This document shows positions 14,156-22,151 of a DNA stretch of 46,405 bases, in pieces. Position 1 is the stretch's first letter. Every line of letters starts with the position of its first letter. The notes below the pieces were generated by a model. The model did no database searches, had not been told where the DNA came from, and saw only the letters and a list, made by a program, of their open reading frames with translations. This DNA is from Verrucomicrobiota bacterium (GTDB lineage Bacteria; Verrucomicrobiota; Verrucomicrobiia; Limisphaerales; BJHT01): NCBI GenBank assembly GCA_014193395.1, contig BJHT01000020.1:1-46405 (forward strand). Direction: 5' to 3'. A program made the position numbers and the translations under genes.

Positions 14156-16915
14156 TCAGTGGTTGAACGAAAAATCCTTTGCGTTCAGCAGCGCCCAGAA
14201 CAGGTCGCGCCCCGCCTCCTCACGTGTGCCGCCCGTCGTGAAGGCTCGTGAAACAGCGGCCACTTCGGCGGATGTGGGCATCCTGCTGACGGTCGCGAGA
14301 AACACGTTTTCGATCAGTTGCCGTTCATCCGCTGACGCCTTGAGCAGCGACGCGAGTTGACCGTCCGCGGCGGCGAGCTTTTTCAAAATCTCGTCGCCGT
14401 TTTGCAGGTGCAGCAGTTGCGGCAGCGTCACGTCGCCGGACCGCTCGCACGCACACGCCGTCACGCGATCCGAGCGCCCGAACAGACCGAGGAAATACGA
14501 GCCGACCCCGGGATCGGGCAACTGGATCGCGCGCAGACCCAGCGGATAACCCGTGAACGCATCGGGCACGCCCGTGGCCTGGCTGATCGCGTCGAGCAGC
14601 ACCTCGGCGGGCAGGCGGCGCGCGAAGTAGTGCGAGTAAAACCGGCGGTCCGTCTCGTTGCCTGGCAGCGTCTCGGAACTGAGCTGGTAGGTGCGCGAAT
14701 TCAGGATCAGCCGCATGACGTGTTTGAGGTCGTAGCCGTGCGTGACGAACTCGCGGTTCAGCTCGCGCCACAGCGCCGGATTCGACGGCGGATTGCTCGC
14801 GCGCAGGTCGTCCACCGGCTCGACCAGCCCGATGCCGAGGAAATGTTTCCACAGCCGGTTCACCATGCTGCCGCTGAAATATTCGTTCGCCGGGTCCGCC
14901 ATCCAGTCCATGAGCCGCGTGCGCGGATCGACGCCCGGCGGCAGGTCCATCACCGCGCGGTCGAGCGGCTGCGGCGCCATCATTTTCTTCGTGCGCGGTT
15001 GCGTGACGCTCGTGCTGGCGACGCGCTGCCGTTCGAGCTGTTTACGGGCGTCTTCGAGCTTCTTTTTTTCCTCGGCGACTTTCTTTTGCGCGTGCTCGGC
15101 GTCCTTGCCGGAGAGGCCGGCGGCGGCGGTTTCGGCGGCGGCGAGCGCCTGCCCCTGTTTGGTGACGCGCTCGAGTTGCTGCTCCTCTTCCTTCGAGTTT
15201 GTGTTGAGCACGGTGCGGCCGGTCACGGGGCTTTCGCGCTTGAGCGAGACGCGCGAGAAGAAGGCGGCGAAGTGGTAGAAGTCATCCTGCGTGTAGCGTT
15301 CGAGCGGATGGTTGTGACAGCGCGCGCAGCCGATGCGCGTGCCGAGAAACGCCTGCGCCACCGAGTCGGTCAGCTCCGAATCCACGTTCCGCTTTTCGCC
15401 GATGGTGGTGATGAAATAGCCGATCTGCGGGCGCGTCACGGCGTCGCCGCTGGCCGTGAGCAGCTCGCGCGTCAGCTCGTGCCACGGACGGTTCGCGGCG
15501 ACCTGCGCGCGCAGCCAGGTGTGGAACGACCGCACGCCCTTGGCCCCGCGCACGTCGTGATCGCGCTCCTTGCGGTTCTGGAGCAGGTCGCTCAGTTGCA
15601 GCGTCCAGAAGTCCACGAACTCGGGTCGTTCGAGCAGCGACTCGACGAGCCGCGCGCGCTTGTCGGGACGTGCGTCCGCGACGAACGCCCGCACCTCGGC
15701 GGGCGTGGGCAGCGTGCCGATGGTGTCGAGCGACGCGCGGCGCAGAAAGGTCGCATCGTCACCCAGCAGCGAGGGCGGAATGCGGAGCGCGGCGAGCTTT
15801 TCAAAAACGTGTTGATCGACGGCGTTGTTCCGTTTCGCGAACGCCGCGGGCGCGACCTCGTTCTCGAATGGCAGCGTCATCACCACGACTTGCACCTGCC
15901 CTTGGAAATGCACGCGGATCGCCGTTTCGCCCACGCGCCGGGCTTCAACGACGCCCGCGGGCGTCACGCGCGCGACGGCTTCGTCGTTCGAGTAAAACTG
16001 CGCGAGCCAGGTCACGTCCCGCACGCGTCCGTCGGCGTAGTGCGCGCGCACGAGCAGGCGTTGGCGGTCGCCAACGCGCAGCGTGCGATTTCCGGGCAAG
16101 ACTTCGAGACTGGCCGCGTCGGATTCCGCCGTGCTCGGGCCGGGCGCGCCCGCGCCGATCCAATCGGCCAGCGCGTGGTGATAGCGCGACTCCGGCGCGA
16201 AGCGTTCGCCGCCCTCGTGCGGCATCCGCGCCAGCGCCTTGAGCAGCAGCAGGCTCGCGTCCGGCGCGGCGGAATCAATGCGGCGGCCGCGGGATTCGCG
16301 CGCGATTGCCTCGTGATCCCACTCGGGCGCAAAGCCGCGCAGCGATAGCTTGAAGCCATTTTGCCCGGCGAGCTTGCCGTGACAGCCGCCGGCGTTGCAG
16401 CCCGCGCGCGTGAGCAGCGGGACGATCTCCTGCCGGAACGACGGCACCGTGCGCGTGCTGGCACGCGGGCCGCTCGTAACCATCGCCACGGCTTTCAAAC
16501 CGCCGAAGCTCGCTGTGATTTCCGCCTGTCCTTCGGCTGTTGCGCGGCAGATGCCGTCAGCCGTGACGGTGATTTTTCTCGGCTGACTGCTGGTGAACTG
16601 CGCGCGGTCGGTCACATCGAGCATGGTGCCATCCGCGCGCACCGCGGTGACGAGCAGGCTGTGCTCTTCGCGCGGATCGGTGAGTTTGAGGGAGGCGGGT
16701 TGCACGAGCAGGCGGACCGTGGGGGACGGAGGAGACAGGGGACGGGAGACAGGAGACAGGACGGGGGCGGGCGCGGGGTCGGCGGCGGGGGCCGCGGAGG
16801 TCAGCAGCGCGAGGGTGGCGAAGAGTGCGATGAGAAAACTGGCCGCTGCCGGGCTGGATTGCGGACGTTGAGGAGCGTGCGACACGGGACAAGGCTTGAT
16901 GTTGGTGACAGGCAT
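14156..16915 (-). CDS. DUF1549/DUF1553 (PSD1-type) secreted cytochrome-like protein with Ig-like domains
   Basis: The 919-residue product has an N-terminal export signal (SFLIALFATLALLTSAAPAA). A Pro/Ser linker and a BIG2-type immunoglobulin domain occupy about 60-145. A PSD-like segment has CNAGGCHG at about 172-179, and a second Ig-like domain lies at about 268-348. DUF1549 covers about 360-545 and includes a CARCH (CXXCH) heme site near 530. A charged coiled coil fills about 570-635, and DUF1553 covers about 650-908. The set is typical of large PVC surface proteins of unknown reaction. The ATG at 16915 was chosen because the longer frame to 17047 reads into repeat sequence. Confidence 0.9.
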   Translation of the reverse strand: MPVTNIKPCPVSHAPQRPQSSPAAASFLIALFATLALLTSAAPAADPAPAPVLSPVSRPLSPPSPTVRLLVQPASLKLTDPREEHSLLVTAVRADGTMLDVTDRAQFTSSQPRKITVTADGICRATAEGQAEITASFGGLKAVAMVTSGPRASTRTVPSFRQEIVPLLTRAGCNAGGCHGKLAGQNGFKLSLRGFAPEWDHEAIARESRGRRIDSAAPDASLLLLKALARMPHEGGERFAPESRYHHALADWIGAGAPGPSTAESDAASLEVLPGNRTLRVGDRQRLLVRAHYADGRVRDVTWLAQFYSNDEAVARVTPAGVVEARRVGETAIRVHFQGQVQVVVMTLPFENEVAPAAFAKRNNAVDQHVFEKLAALRIPPSLLGDDATFLRRASLDTIGTLPTPAEVRAFVADARPDKRARLVESLLERPEFVDFWTLQLSDLLQNRKERDHDVRGAKGVRSFHTWLRAQVAANRPWHELTRELLTASGDAVTRPQIGYFITTIGEKRNVDSELTDSVAQAFLGTRIGCARCHNHPLERYTQDDFYHFAAFFSRVSLKRESPVTGRTVLNTNSKEEEQQLERVTKQGQALAAAETAAAGLSGKDAEHAQKKVAEEKKKLEDARKQLERQRVASTSVTQPRTKKMMAPQPLDRAVMDLPPGVDPRTRLMDWMADPANEYFSGSMVNRLWKHFLGIGLVEPVDDLRASNPPSNPALWRELNREFVTHGYDLKHVMRLILNSRTYQLSSETLPGNETDRRFYSHYFARRLPAEVLLDAISQATGVPDAFTGYPLGLRAIQLPDPGVGSYFLGLFGRSDRVTACACERSGDVTLPQLLHLQNGDEILKKLAAADGQLASLLKASADERQLIENVFLATVSRMPTSAEVAAVSRAFTTGGTREEAGRDLFWALLNAKDFSFNH
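16730..16770. repeat. GGAGACA-type microrepeat inside a coding region
   Basis: Units of GGAGACAG and GGGACGG recur (GGAGACAGGGGACGGGAGAC), encoding a Pro/Ser-rich linker just after the signal peptide of the DUF1549/1553 protein. The same heptamer is tandemly repeated at 35267-35312 in an intergenic space. Confidence 0.5.
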
Positions 16916-17050
16916 TTTCGCCCGCGGGCGGGCGGGGAAAACGACTCGCCCCTCACAGGCGAGATTCAGAATCATGCGCCCCAGGGGCGGCGACAGCTTG
17001 TCGCCGCAGCCTTCGTGGATCCGCCGCGCGCGCGGCGAGGCCGACACCCT

Positions 17051-17097
17051 GCCGACTTGGAAGTCGGCGACACAGCAGGTTTGGAAACCTGCGCTAC
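17051..17097. repeat. Half-copy of the TTGGAA mini-hairpin element
   Basis: Two small palindromes, GCCGACTTGGAAGTCGGC and GCAGGTTTGGAAACCTGC, joined by GACACA and followed by GCTAC. This aligns with the right half of the full element at 36215-36370 (48 bases with a few differences). The differences at the first palindrome are paired: ACTTGGAAGT here against ATTTGGAAAT there. A further hairpin, GCGGCGACAGCTTGTCGCCG, lies near 16988 in the same gap. Confidence 0.85.
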
Positions 17098-17119
17098 AAA
17101 GCCGTGCGGCAACGCGGTC

Positions 17120-18295
17120 CTACCACGATGCGCTCCACACTTCGGTCGAGCGCACGCCGGGGCGTTGTTCGCCGCCGGGGATGACGATCCTCCCCCGCCA
17201 CTCCGTGATCGCGGTGGTGACGAGGCTGAACGGGACCGTGCCCAGTGTCTTCCAGCGGTCGGTGCGGGAATCGTAAGCGAGAATGTCGCGCGGAAATCCG
17301 CGGTGCTCGGTGGGCGGCGTGCGCAGTTGCGCGCCGTCGTCGCCGCCGAGCACGAGGAGCTGGCCGTCCACCACCGGCGCGGGCGAGGGCGCGGCGACGG
17401 CCACGCGCGGCAGGTCGGCGAGGCGTTGCCAGCCCTTGCCGGGCGTGAAACGAAAGGCGTCGCGCAACAGTTCACGCACGGGCTTGCCGTCGGCTCCCGC
17501 ATTCAGCGCGGTGCCGCTGAAGAGGAAGAGCGATCCCGCGTGCACACCGGCCGTCGCCAACATGCGGCCGGGACCAGGCCACGGCGCCAGCTCCGTCCAG
17601 CGCGCGTCCGGCCGCGCCAGATCGAGCGCGAGAAAAGCGCGCATCGCGTTGGTGGCGAGCGGTGTCTCGATGCCGCCGAGCACGTAGAGCGTGTCGCTGA
17701 GCACGACGCCGCAGGCATTGGCCAGCGGACGCGGCAGTGCGGGCAGCTCGGAAAATTTCAGCGCGTCACCGCGCCACTCCATGCGAAACACCTCGGTGCG
17801 ATGGCCGCGCTCATCGCTGCCGCCCGCACAGACCACGCCATCGCGATACGTCACGGACACGCCGTAGCCGAGCGGGCGCGGCAATTGACCTGCTCGCCGC
17901 CACGCGCCCTCAGGTTTTTCGAGCACGAAGACCGAGTCGTGCCAGACCTTCGTGCCGCCTTCCCACGGTTTCTTTCCGGGAAAATTTGCGCCGCCGCCCA
18001 CGAGCAATGCGCCGCCGCTCACGCCCGCCAGCGAACCGGCGAACCCTTCGCGGTCGGGAATCCGCGGCAGCGCGGTCCACGCGAGCGGCGAAGCGGCACG
18101 GGACGATTGGTCGGCGGCCGTCGCGGTGATGCGGAAACCGAATGCGAGCAAGCCGGCGACGAGAAAGAGCGATTTGGCGAGTTGCAGCGAACGAAGTATG
18201 GCGCGGGCTGGTGGCGGATTGGTGTTGGTGGTGGTGCTCGCTCTCGCCGCGGCGGAGGCTCGGCTTTTTCCGGCCAGGGTTCTTCGGTGTTGCAT
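17120..18295 (-). CDS. Kelch-repeat protein, cyclically permuted mutarotase (NanM/YjhT-like)
   Basis: The 391-residue product is built of Kelch blades: LLVGGGANFPGKKPWEGGTK, VVCAGGSDERGHRTEVFRME, LYVLGGIETPLATNAM, LLVLGGDDGAQL and VIPGGEQRPGVRSTEVW. The GGGANFPGKKPW motif near the start is diagnostic for the N-acetylneuraminate epimerase group (NanM/YjhT). A membrane-spanning export signal (LAKSLFLVAGLLAFGF) precedes the propeller, so it is probably periplasmic. Related enzymes change the anomeric form of sialic acid, but no other sialic acid genes are in the window, so the substrate is open. It starts 23 bases after the Trm112-like stop and may be the last gene of that operon. Confidence 0.85.
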   Translation of the reverse strand: MQHRRTLAGKSRASAAARASTTTNTNPPPARAILRSLQLAKSLFLVAGLLAFGFRITATAADQSSRAASPLAWTALPRIPDREGFAGSLAGVSGGALLVGGGANFPGKKPWEGGTKVWHDSVFVLEKPEGAWRRAGQLPRPLGYGVSVTYRDGVVCAGGSDERGHRTEVFRMEWRGDALKFSELPALPRPLANACGVVLSDTLYVLGGIETPLATNAMRAFLALDLARPDARWTELAPWPGPGRMLATAGVHAGSLFLFSGTALNAGADGKPVRELLRDAFRFTPGKGWQRLADLPRVAVAAPSPAPVVDGQLLVLGGDDGAQLRTPPTEHRGFPRDILAYDSRTDRWKTLGTVPFSLVTTAITEWRGRIVIPGGEQRPGVRSTEVWSASW

Positions 18296-18318
18296 CCGCG
18301 GGAAGAATTGTTTCGGGC

Positions 18319-18567
18319 TCAGCCGAGCGCGAGGGCCTCGTCGATCAGCATCACGGGAATGTCCTGGCGCACGGCGTAGAGAAACTGGCCGTCGGCACGC
18401 ACGAGGCCGGCGTCGATCTTTTCGGTCACGGGTTTGCCGGCGCGGTTGTGCTGGCGGCCGGCGGCGATGGCCGCGTTCAGGCGTTCCACCAGCGGCGCGG
18501 CGGCGGGTTGCAGGGGTTGGTGCGTCTCCGGGCAGACGAGGATGGCGAGCAGGTCCTGATCAATCAT
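18319..18567 (-). CDS. Trm112-like (UPF0434-type) small protein
   Basis: The 82-residue product starts MIDQDLLAILVCPETHQPLQ and ends FLYAVRQDIPVMLIDEALAL, which match the first and last conserved blocks of Trm112/UPF0434 proteins. Family members usually hold zinc with Cys pairs (CPxC and a later CxxC); here only one Cys remains and a longer central segment (about residues 25-55) replaces the rest, so zinc binding is unlikely. The start is three bases after the LarC stop, indicating co-translation. A methyltransferase-partner role is known for eukaryotic Trm112, but the bacterial role is unclear. Confidence 0.8.
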   Translation of the reverse strand: MIDQDLLAILVCPETHQPLQPAAAPLVERLNAAIAAGRQHNRAGKPVTEKIDAGLVRADGQFLYAVRQDIPVMLIDEALALG

Positions 18568-18570
18568 GGT

Positions 18571-19893
18571 TCACGCTTTCACCGCCGCGGTCGCCGCAGC
18601 GTAGATTTCCTTCAGTGCCACGCCACTTGCCTCCGCGAGGCGCCGGCAATCTTCGAACTCGGGCGCGGCCTGCACGACCGCGCCGTTCAGCTCGCCGAGT
18701 TTCACACGGACCTCGCCCCACGGGGTCGCGACGGGGACGAAGCGTCGGCGAAGTTTGCGTCTCTCGGCCAGCGTGCGCCGCACTCCGAAGGCGCTGGTTT
18801 CGCGCAGCATTTGTTCGGCGAAGCGATCGGCTTCCGCCGCGGCGCAGAGGACGGTGAGGAGCACGCCGGGGCGGTTTTTTTTCATCTGCACCGGCGTGTG
18901 AAAAACATCCAGCGCGCCGGTCGTGAGGGCGCGTTCGACGAAATGGCCGAGCACCTCGGCCGGGCAGTCGTCGAGGTTGGTCTCGAGCACGGCGATGGTG
19001 TCGGTCTCCCAGTCGCGGGCGGACGTGCCCGCGCCGGCGTCGCCGGTTTCGCCGAGGACGGCGCGGAGGACGTTGGGGCGGGTGCGGTTGTCGCGCGTGC
19101 CGAGGCCGTAGCCGATGCGGCGGGGCGTGAAGCCGCGCAGGGGGCCGAAGCTTTCGGCAAACTCCGCGAGCAGGGCCGCGCCGGTGGGCGTGACGAGTTC
19201 GTGCGGCTCCTCGCATTGGGTCACCGGCACGCCGCGTGCACCGAGGATTTCCAGCGTCGCCGGCGCGGGGACGGGGATGCGTCCGTGTGCGCACCGCACC
19301 CAGCCGGTGCCTTCGACCACCGCCGCGGCGAGCACGCGCGGGCGGCCGAGCGACTCGAGCGCGATGCACGCGCCCACGATGTCCACGATGGAATCCACCG
19401 CACCGACTTCGTGGAAATGCACCTGCTCGGGCGGCAGACCGTGAATCTTTCCTTCCGCCACCGCGACGCGCTGGAAGACGGCGATGGATTTTTCCTTCAC
19501 CCACGGCGAGAGCGTGCTGGCCTGAATCAGCGCGCGGATTTCGGTGAAATTGCGGTTGCCGTCGTGTGTGTGCGCGGTCTCGCCCGGTGCGTCCGCGTGG
19601 CTGTGCGCGTGGTCGTGATCGTGTTCACGCTCGTCGTGCGAATGCGCGTGATCGTGGGCGTGATCGTGCGAGCCAGCGTGGTCATGCGCGTGGTCGTGGG
19701 TCAGGAGCACGTCGAGTTTCACGCCTTCGATGCCCGCCTTTTGTCGTCGCTCGACCTGGAGCTCGTAGCCGTCGAGGCCGAGCCGGGCCAGGCCCTGTTG
19801 CAGGTCGAGCGTGGTGACACCGAGATCGATCAGTGCGCCGAGCAGCATGTCGCCGCTGATGCCGCTGAAGATGTCGAGGTAGAGGGTTTTCAT
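18571..19893 (-). CDS. larC: LarC, nickel insertion in pincer cofactor biosynthesis
   Basis: The 440-residue product opens MKTLYLDIFSGISGDMLLGA, the LarC signature. LarC uses CTP to insert nickel into the pyridinium-dithiocarboxylate pincer cofactor of lactate racemase and related enzymes. A His/Asp-rich stretch at about 65-115 (HDHAHDHAGSHDHAHDHAHS and on) is a nickel-binding insert seen in many homologues. Other motifs include VHFHEVGAVDSIVDIVGA and ETNLDDCPAEVLGHF. The gene is a single frame, unlike the frameshifted larC of lactobacilli. The ATG at 19893 starts at the conserved N-terminus; the longer frame to 19974 adds unrelated residues. LarB is encoded upstream; LarA and LarE are not in the window. 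Confidence 0.95.
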   Translation of the reverse strand: MKTLYLDIFSGISGDMLLGALIDLGVTTLDLQQGLARLGLDGYELQVERRQKAGIEGVKLDVLLTHDHAHDHAGSHDHAHDHAHSHDEREHDHDHAHSHADAPGETAHTHDGNRNFTEIRALIQASTLSPWVKEKSIAVFQRVAVAEGKIHGLPPEQVHFHEVGAVDSIVDIVGACIALESLGRPRVLAAAVVEGTGWVRCAHGRIPVPAPATLEILGARGVPVTQCEEPHELVTPTGAALLAEFAESFGPLRGFTPRRIGYGLGTRDNRTRPNVLRAVLGETGDAGAGTSARDWETDTIAVLETNLDDCPAEVLGHFVERALTTGALDVFHTPVQMKKNRPGVLLTVLCAAAEADRFAEQMLRETSAFGVRRTLAERRKLRRRFVPVATPWGEVRVKLGELNGAVVQAAPEFEDCRRLAEASGVALKEIYAAATAAVKA

Positions 19894-20040
19894 GCTTGCT
19901 GTGTTCGCCGACCGGTTGGAGCGCGGGCGGTCCCCGCCCGCAGCGCTCCCGCCCGCTGCTAGTCGTCGGAACATTCCGACGCTGCCCGTGCAATGCAGCC
20001 GCTGCGACCGGGGACCGGTCGCGCGCTGGCGGAGTTGCGG

Positions 20041-20811
20041 CTACGTCGCCGCGACGCCGTTCGCCGCCAGCGTCGCCATCTGGCTGGCCGCGTAGCCCGC
20101 GCCGAAACCGTTGTCGATGTTGACCACCGTCAAGCCGCTGCTGCAACTGTTGAGCATCCCGAGCAGGGCCGAGAGGCCGGCGAAATTCGCGCCGTAGCCG
20201 ATGCTCGTCGGCACGCCGATGACGGGGCGGCCGACGAGGCCCGTGACCACGCCGGGCAATGCACCTTCCATGCCCGCGACCGCGATCACCACGGTGGCCT
20301 GCTGGATCAATTCCATCCGGCGGAGCAGGCGGTGCAGGCCCGCCACGCCGACGTCGTAGATGCGCTCGACGCGGTTGCCCATGACTTCGGCGGTGACGGC
20401 GGCTTCCTCGGCCACGGGCAGGTCGCTGGTGCCCGCGGCCAGCACGGCGATGAAGCCGGGGCGCTTCGGAAGCGGATGGCGATCAATGGTGACGCAGCGT
20501 GCGGCCTCGTGGTGCTGGGCGTGTTTGAACTTCTTGCGCAGCGCGCGGACGTGCTCGGGGCCGACGCGGGTGATCAGCACCCGCGTTTCGTGGTCCACGA
20601 TTTTGCCGGCGATGGCGACGACCTGCGCCGGCGTTTTGCCCGAGCCGAAGATGACCTCGGGAAAGCCCTTGCGCAGGCTGCGGTGCGTGTCCACTTGCGC
20701 GAAGCCGAGGTCGGCGACGGGCGCGGCCTGAAAGGACTGGAGCACCTTGTCGCGGCTGACGGCACCGGCGCGAAATTTTTCCAGCAGGGCGATGGCTTCT
20801 TCAGTGGTCAC
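20041..20811 (-). CDS. larB: LarB, carboxylase/hydrolase in nickel pincer cofactor biosynthesis
   Basis: LarB carboxylates nicotinic acid adenine dinucleotide and cleaves it, the first step of pincer cofactor synthesis. The 256-residue product has the family blocks DTHRSLRKGFPEVIFGSGKT, VLAAGTSDLPVAEEAAVTAE, VAGMEGALPGVVTGLVGRPV, IGVPTSIGYGANFAGLSALL and VVNIDNGFGAGYAAS; its C-terminal half resembles PurE. The start is set at the GTG at 20811 (VTTEEAIALLEKF), 29 bases after the upstream transporter stop; the frame is open to 21015 but the extra part overlaps that gene and looks non-coding. The gap of 147 bases to larC holds GC-rich sequence only. Confidence 0.95.
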   Translation of the reverse strand: MTTEEAIALLEKFRAGAVSRDKVLQSFQAAPVADLGFAQVDTHRSLRKGFPEVIFGSGKTPAQVVAIAGKIVDHETRVLITRVGPEHVRALRKKFKHAQHHEAARCVTIDRHPLPKRPGFIAVLAAGTSDLPVAEEAAVTAEVMGNRVERIYDVGVAGLHRLLRRMELIQQATVVIAVAGMEGALPGVVTGLVGRPVIGVPTSIGYGANFAGLSALLGMLNSCSSGLTVVNIDNGFGAGYAASQMATLAANGVAAT

Positions 20812-20840
20812 GATGCGGTGCGGGTGTGGGCGGGCACGCC

Positions 20841-21869
20841 TCAATCCTTCGCCAGCGCGGGATCGGGGGACGAACCGTTGGTGGCGAGCTTGGGCGTGAG
20901 GGCTTCGATTTGCGCGGCCTCCATTTTCACGTAATGGAACACGACCGGCGCGAGGATCATGCCCGGGATGCCCATGAGCCGTTCGCCGAGGACGAGGGCG
21001 GTGAGGGTGAGCCACATCGGGTTGTTGATGCGGTCACCGATGATCTTGCTGTTCAGGAAGTACTCGAACTTGTGGAGGATGATGAGGAACAGGAGCGCGG
21101 CGATGGCGAGTTTGGGCGACACGGTGAGCGCGACGCTGGTGATGAGCGTGTTGCTGATGAGGTTGCCGACGATGGGAAACATGCCGCAGAAGAAGGTCAG
21201 GATGGTGAGCATCTTGGGGTAGCTCAGGCCTTTCTCGAAGATGTGGTCGCTGCCGAAGATGAAGACGGCGGTCAGGCAGGTGTTGATCATCGAGATGATG
21301 ACCTGCGCGCCCATCACGGTCGAGAAGCTGTGAAAAAACGTGCGGAACCGCAGCACGATCTGATCGGTCGCCATCGAGTACAGGTTGTTCTTCATCACAT
21401 GCTTGGCCCGGCCGAGGTCCACCTCGTGGTTGACGAATACGCTGATGGCGACGACCACGCCGATGATGACCATGATCAGTTGCTTGCCCGAGAAGACGAA
21501 GGTGCGCCACAGATTCTCGATTTCCTTCGGGCTGTCGGTGAGCATCTCCTTGAGGTCATCCCAGTCGCGAAATGGCAGTTCGAAGCCGAAGTTCTTGGCG
21601 TGATCGACCACCAGGGGAATGAGCTTGGCGGTGATGTCGGGCAGCGCCACGCGCACGCGGTTCAGGAAGAAGAACAGCGCGAACAAAATAGCCGAGGCCA
21701 GCAGGATGAACAGCGTGATGGCGATCCACGGCTTCTGCCGCAGCCGCAGCTTGGTCAGGGCAAAGTAGGAGAAAAACACCGCCACGAGCGGCGTGGCCAT
21801 GTCGAGCGCTCCGACCAGGACCATCGCCACCGCCATGAAGGCGTACGAAATTTTAACCGGGTCGATCAT
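20841..21869 (-). CDS. AI-2E family transporter (PerM/TqsA-like membrane protein)
   Basis: The 342-residue product has about seven to eight membrane helices, with a pair at the start (ISYAFMAVAMVLVGALDMAT, VAVFFSYFALTKL) and several near the end (MLTILTFFCGMFPIVGNLIS, LAIAALLFLIILHKFEYFLN). PIVGNLIS followed by the FLN..KIIGDRINNPMWLTLTALVLGE-like region and a GIPGMILAPVV motif are typical of the family. Members export autoinducer-2 or other small molecules, or act as sodium/proton antiporters; the substrate here is unknown. The ATG at 21869 (MIDPVKIS) is preferred over the longer frame to 21980. It lies between glyS and larB on the same strand. Confidence 0.85.
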   Translation of the reverse strand: MIDPVKISYAFMAVAMVLVGALDMATPLVAVFFSYFALTKLRLRQKPWIAITLFILLASAILFALFFFLNRVRVALPDITAKLIPLVVDHAKNFGFELPFRDWDDLKEMLTDSPKEIENLWRTFVFSGKQLIMVIIGVVVAISVFVNHEVDLGRAKHVMKNNLYSMATDQIVLRFRTFFHSFSTVMGAQVIISMINTCLTAVFIFGSDHIFEKGLSYPKMLTILTFFCGMFPIVGNLISNTLITSVALTVSPKLAIAALLFLIILHKFEYFLNSKIIGDRINNPMWLTLTALVLGERLMGIPGMILAPVVFHYVKMEAAQIEALTPKLATNGSSPDPALAKD

Positions 21870-22151
21870 AGGTTCGCAGGCGGCGCGGCGCGGCCCTGAG
21901 CGCGTCGGTGGCCGGGGGCAGACGACGAGGCCGGATCGCGGGGATCGCGATGAAATGGAGACATGGCCGGAGCGTGCCACTGCGCGCCGCGCCGGTCACG
22001 GGTGAAATGTTTTTCCCACGCCAGCGAAGCGCGGCGCTCCCGCCGCCGGAGCGTGGAAAAGCAAGGGAGCACGGGATTGCTTCGGGATCCCAGTTCCATG
22101 CGGACGTCATTGCGGCGTAAACACCGCGCTCTCGGAGCGGCGCGCATTTTC

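Noticed and set aside
12495-14360. 621-codon open frame on the + strand
   Set aside because: Antisense to the DUF1501 gene and reading through an inverted-repeat element; no domain recognised.
14357-16348. 663-codon open frame on the + strand
   Set aside because: It is antisense to the DUF1549/1553 gene, which has clear domains; Arg/Ala-rich shadow frames are common at this GC content.
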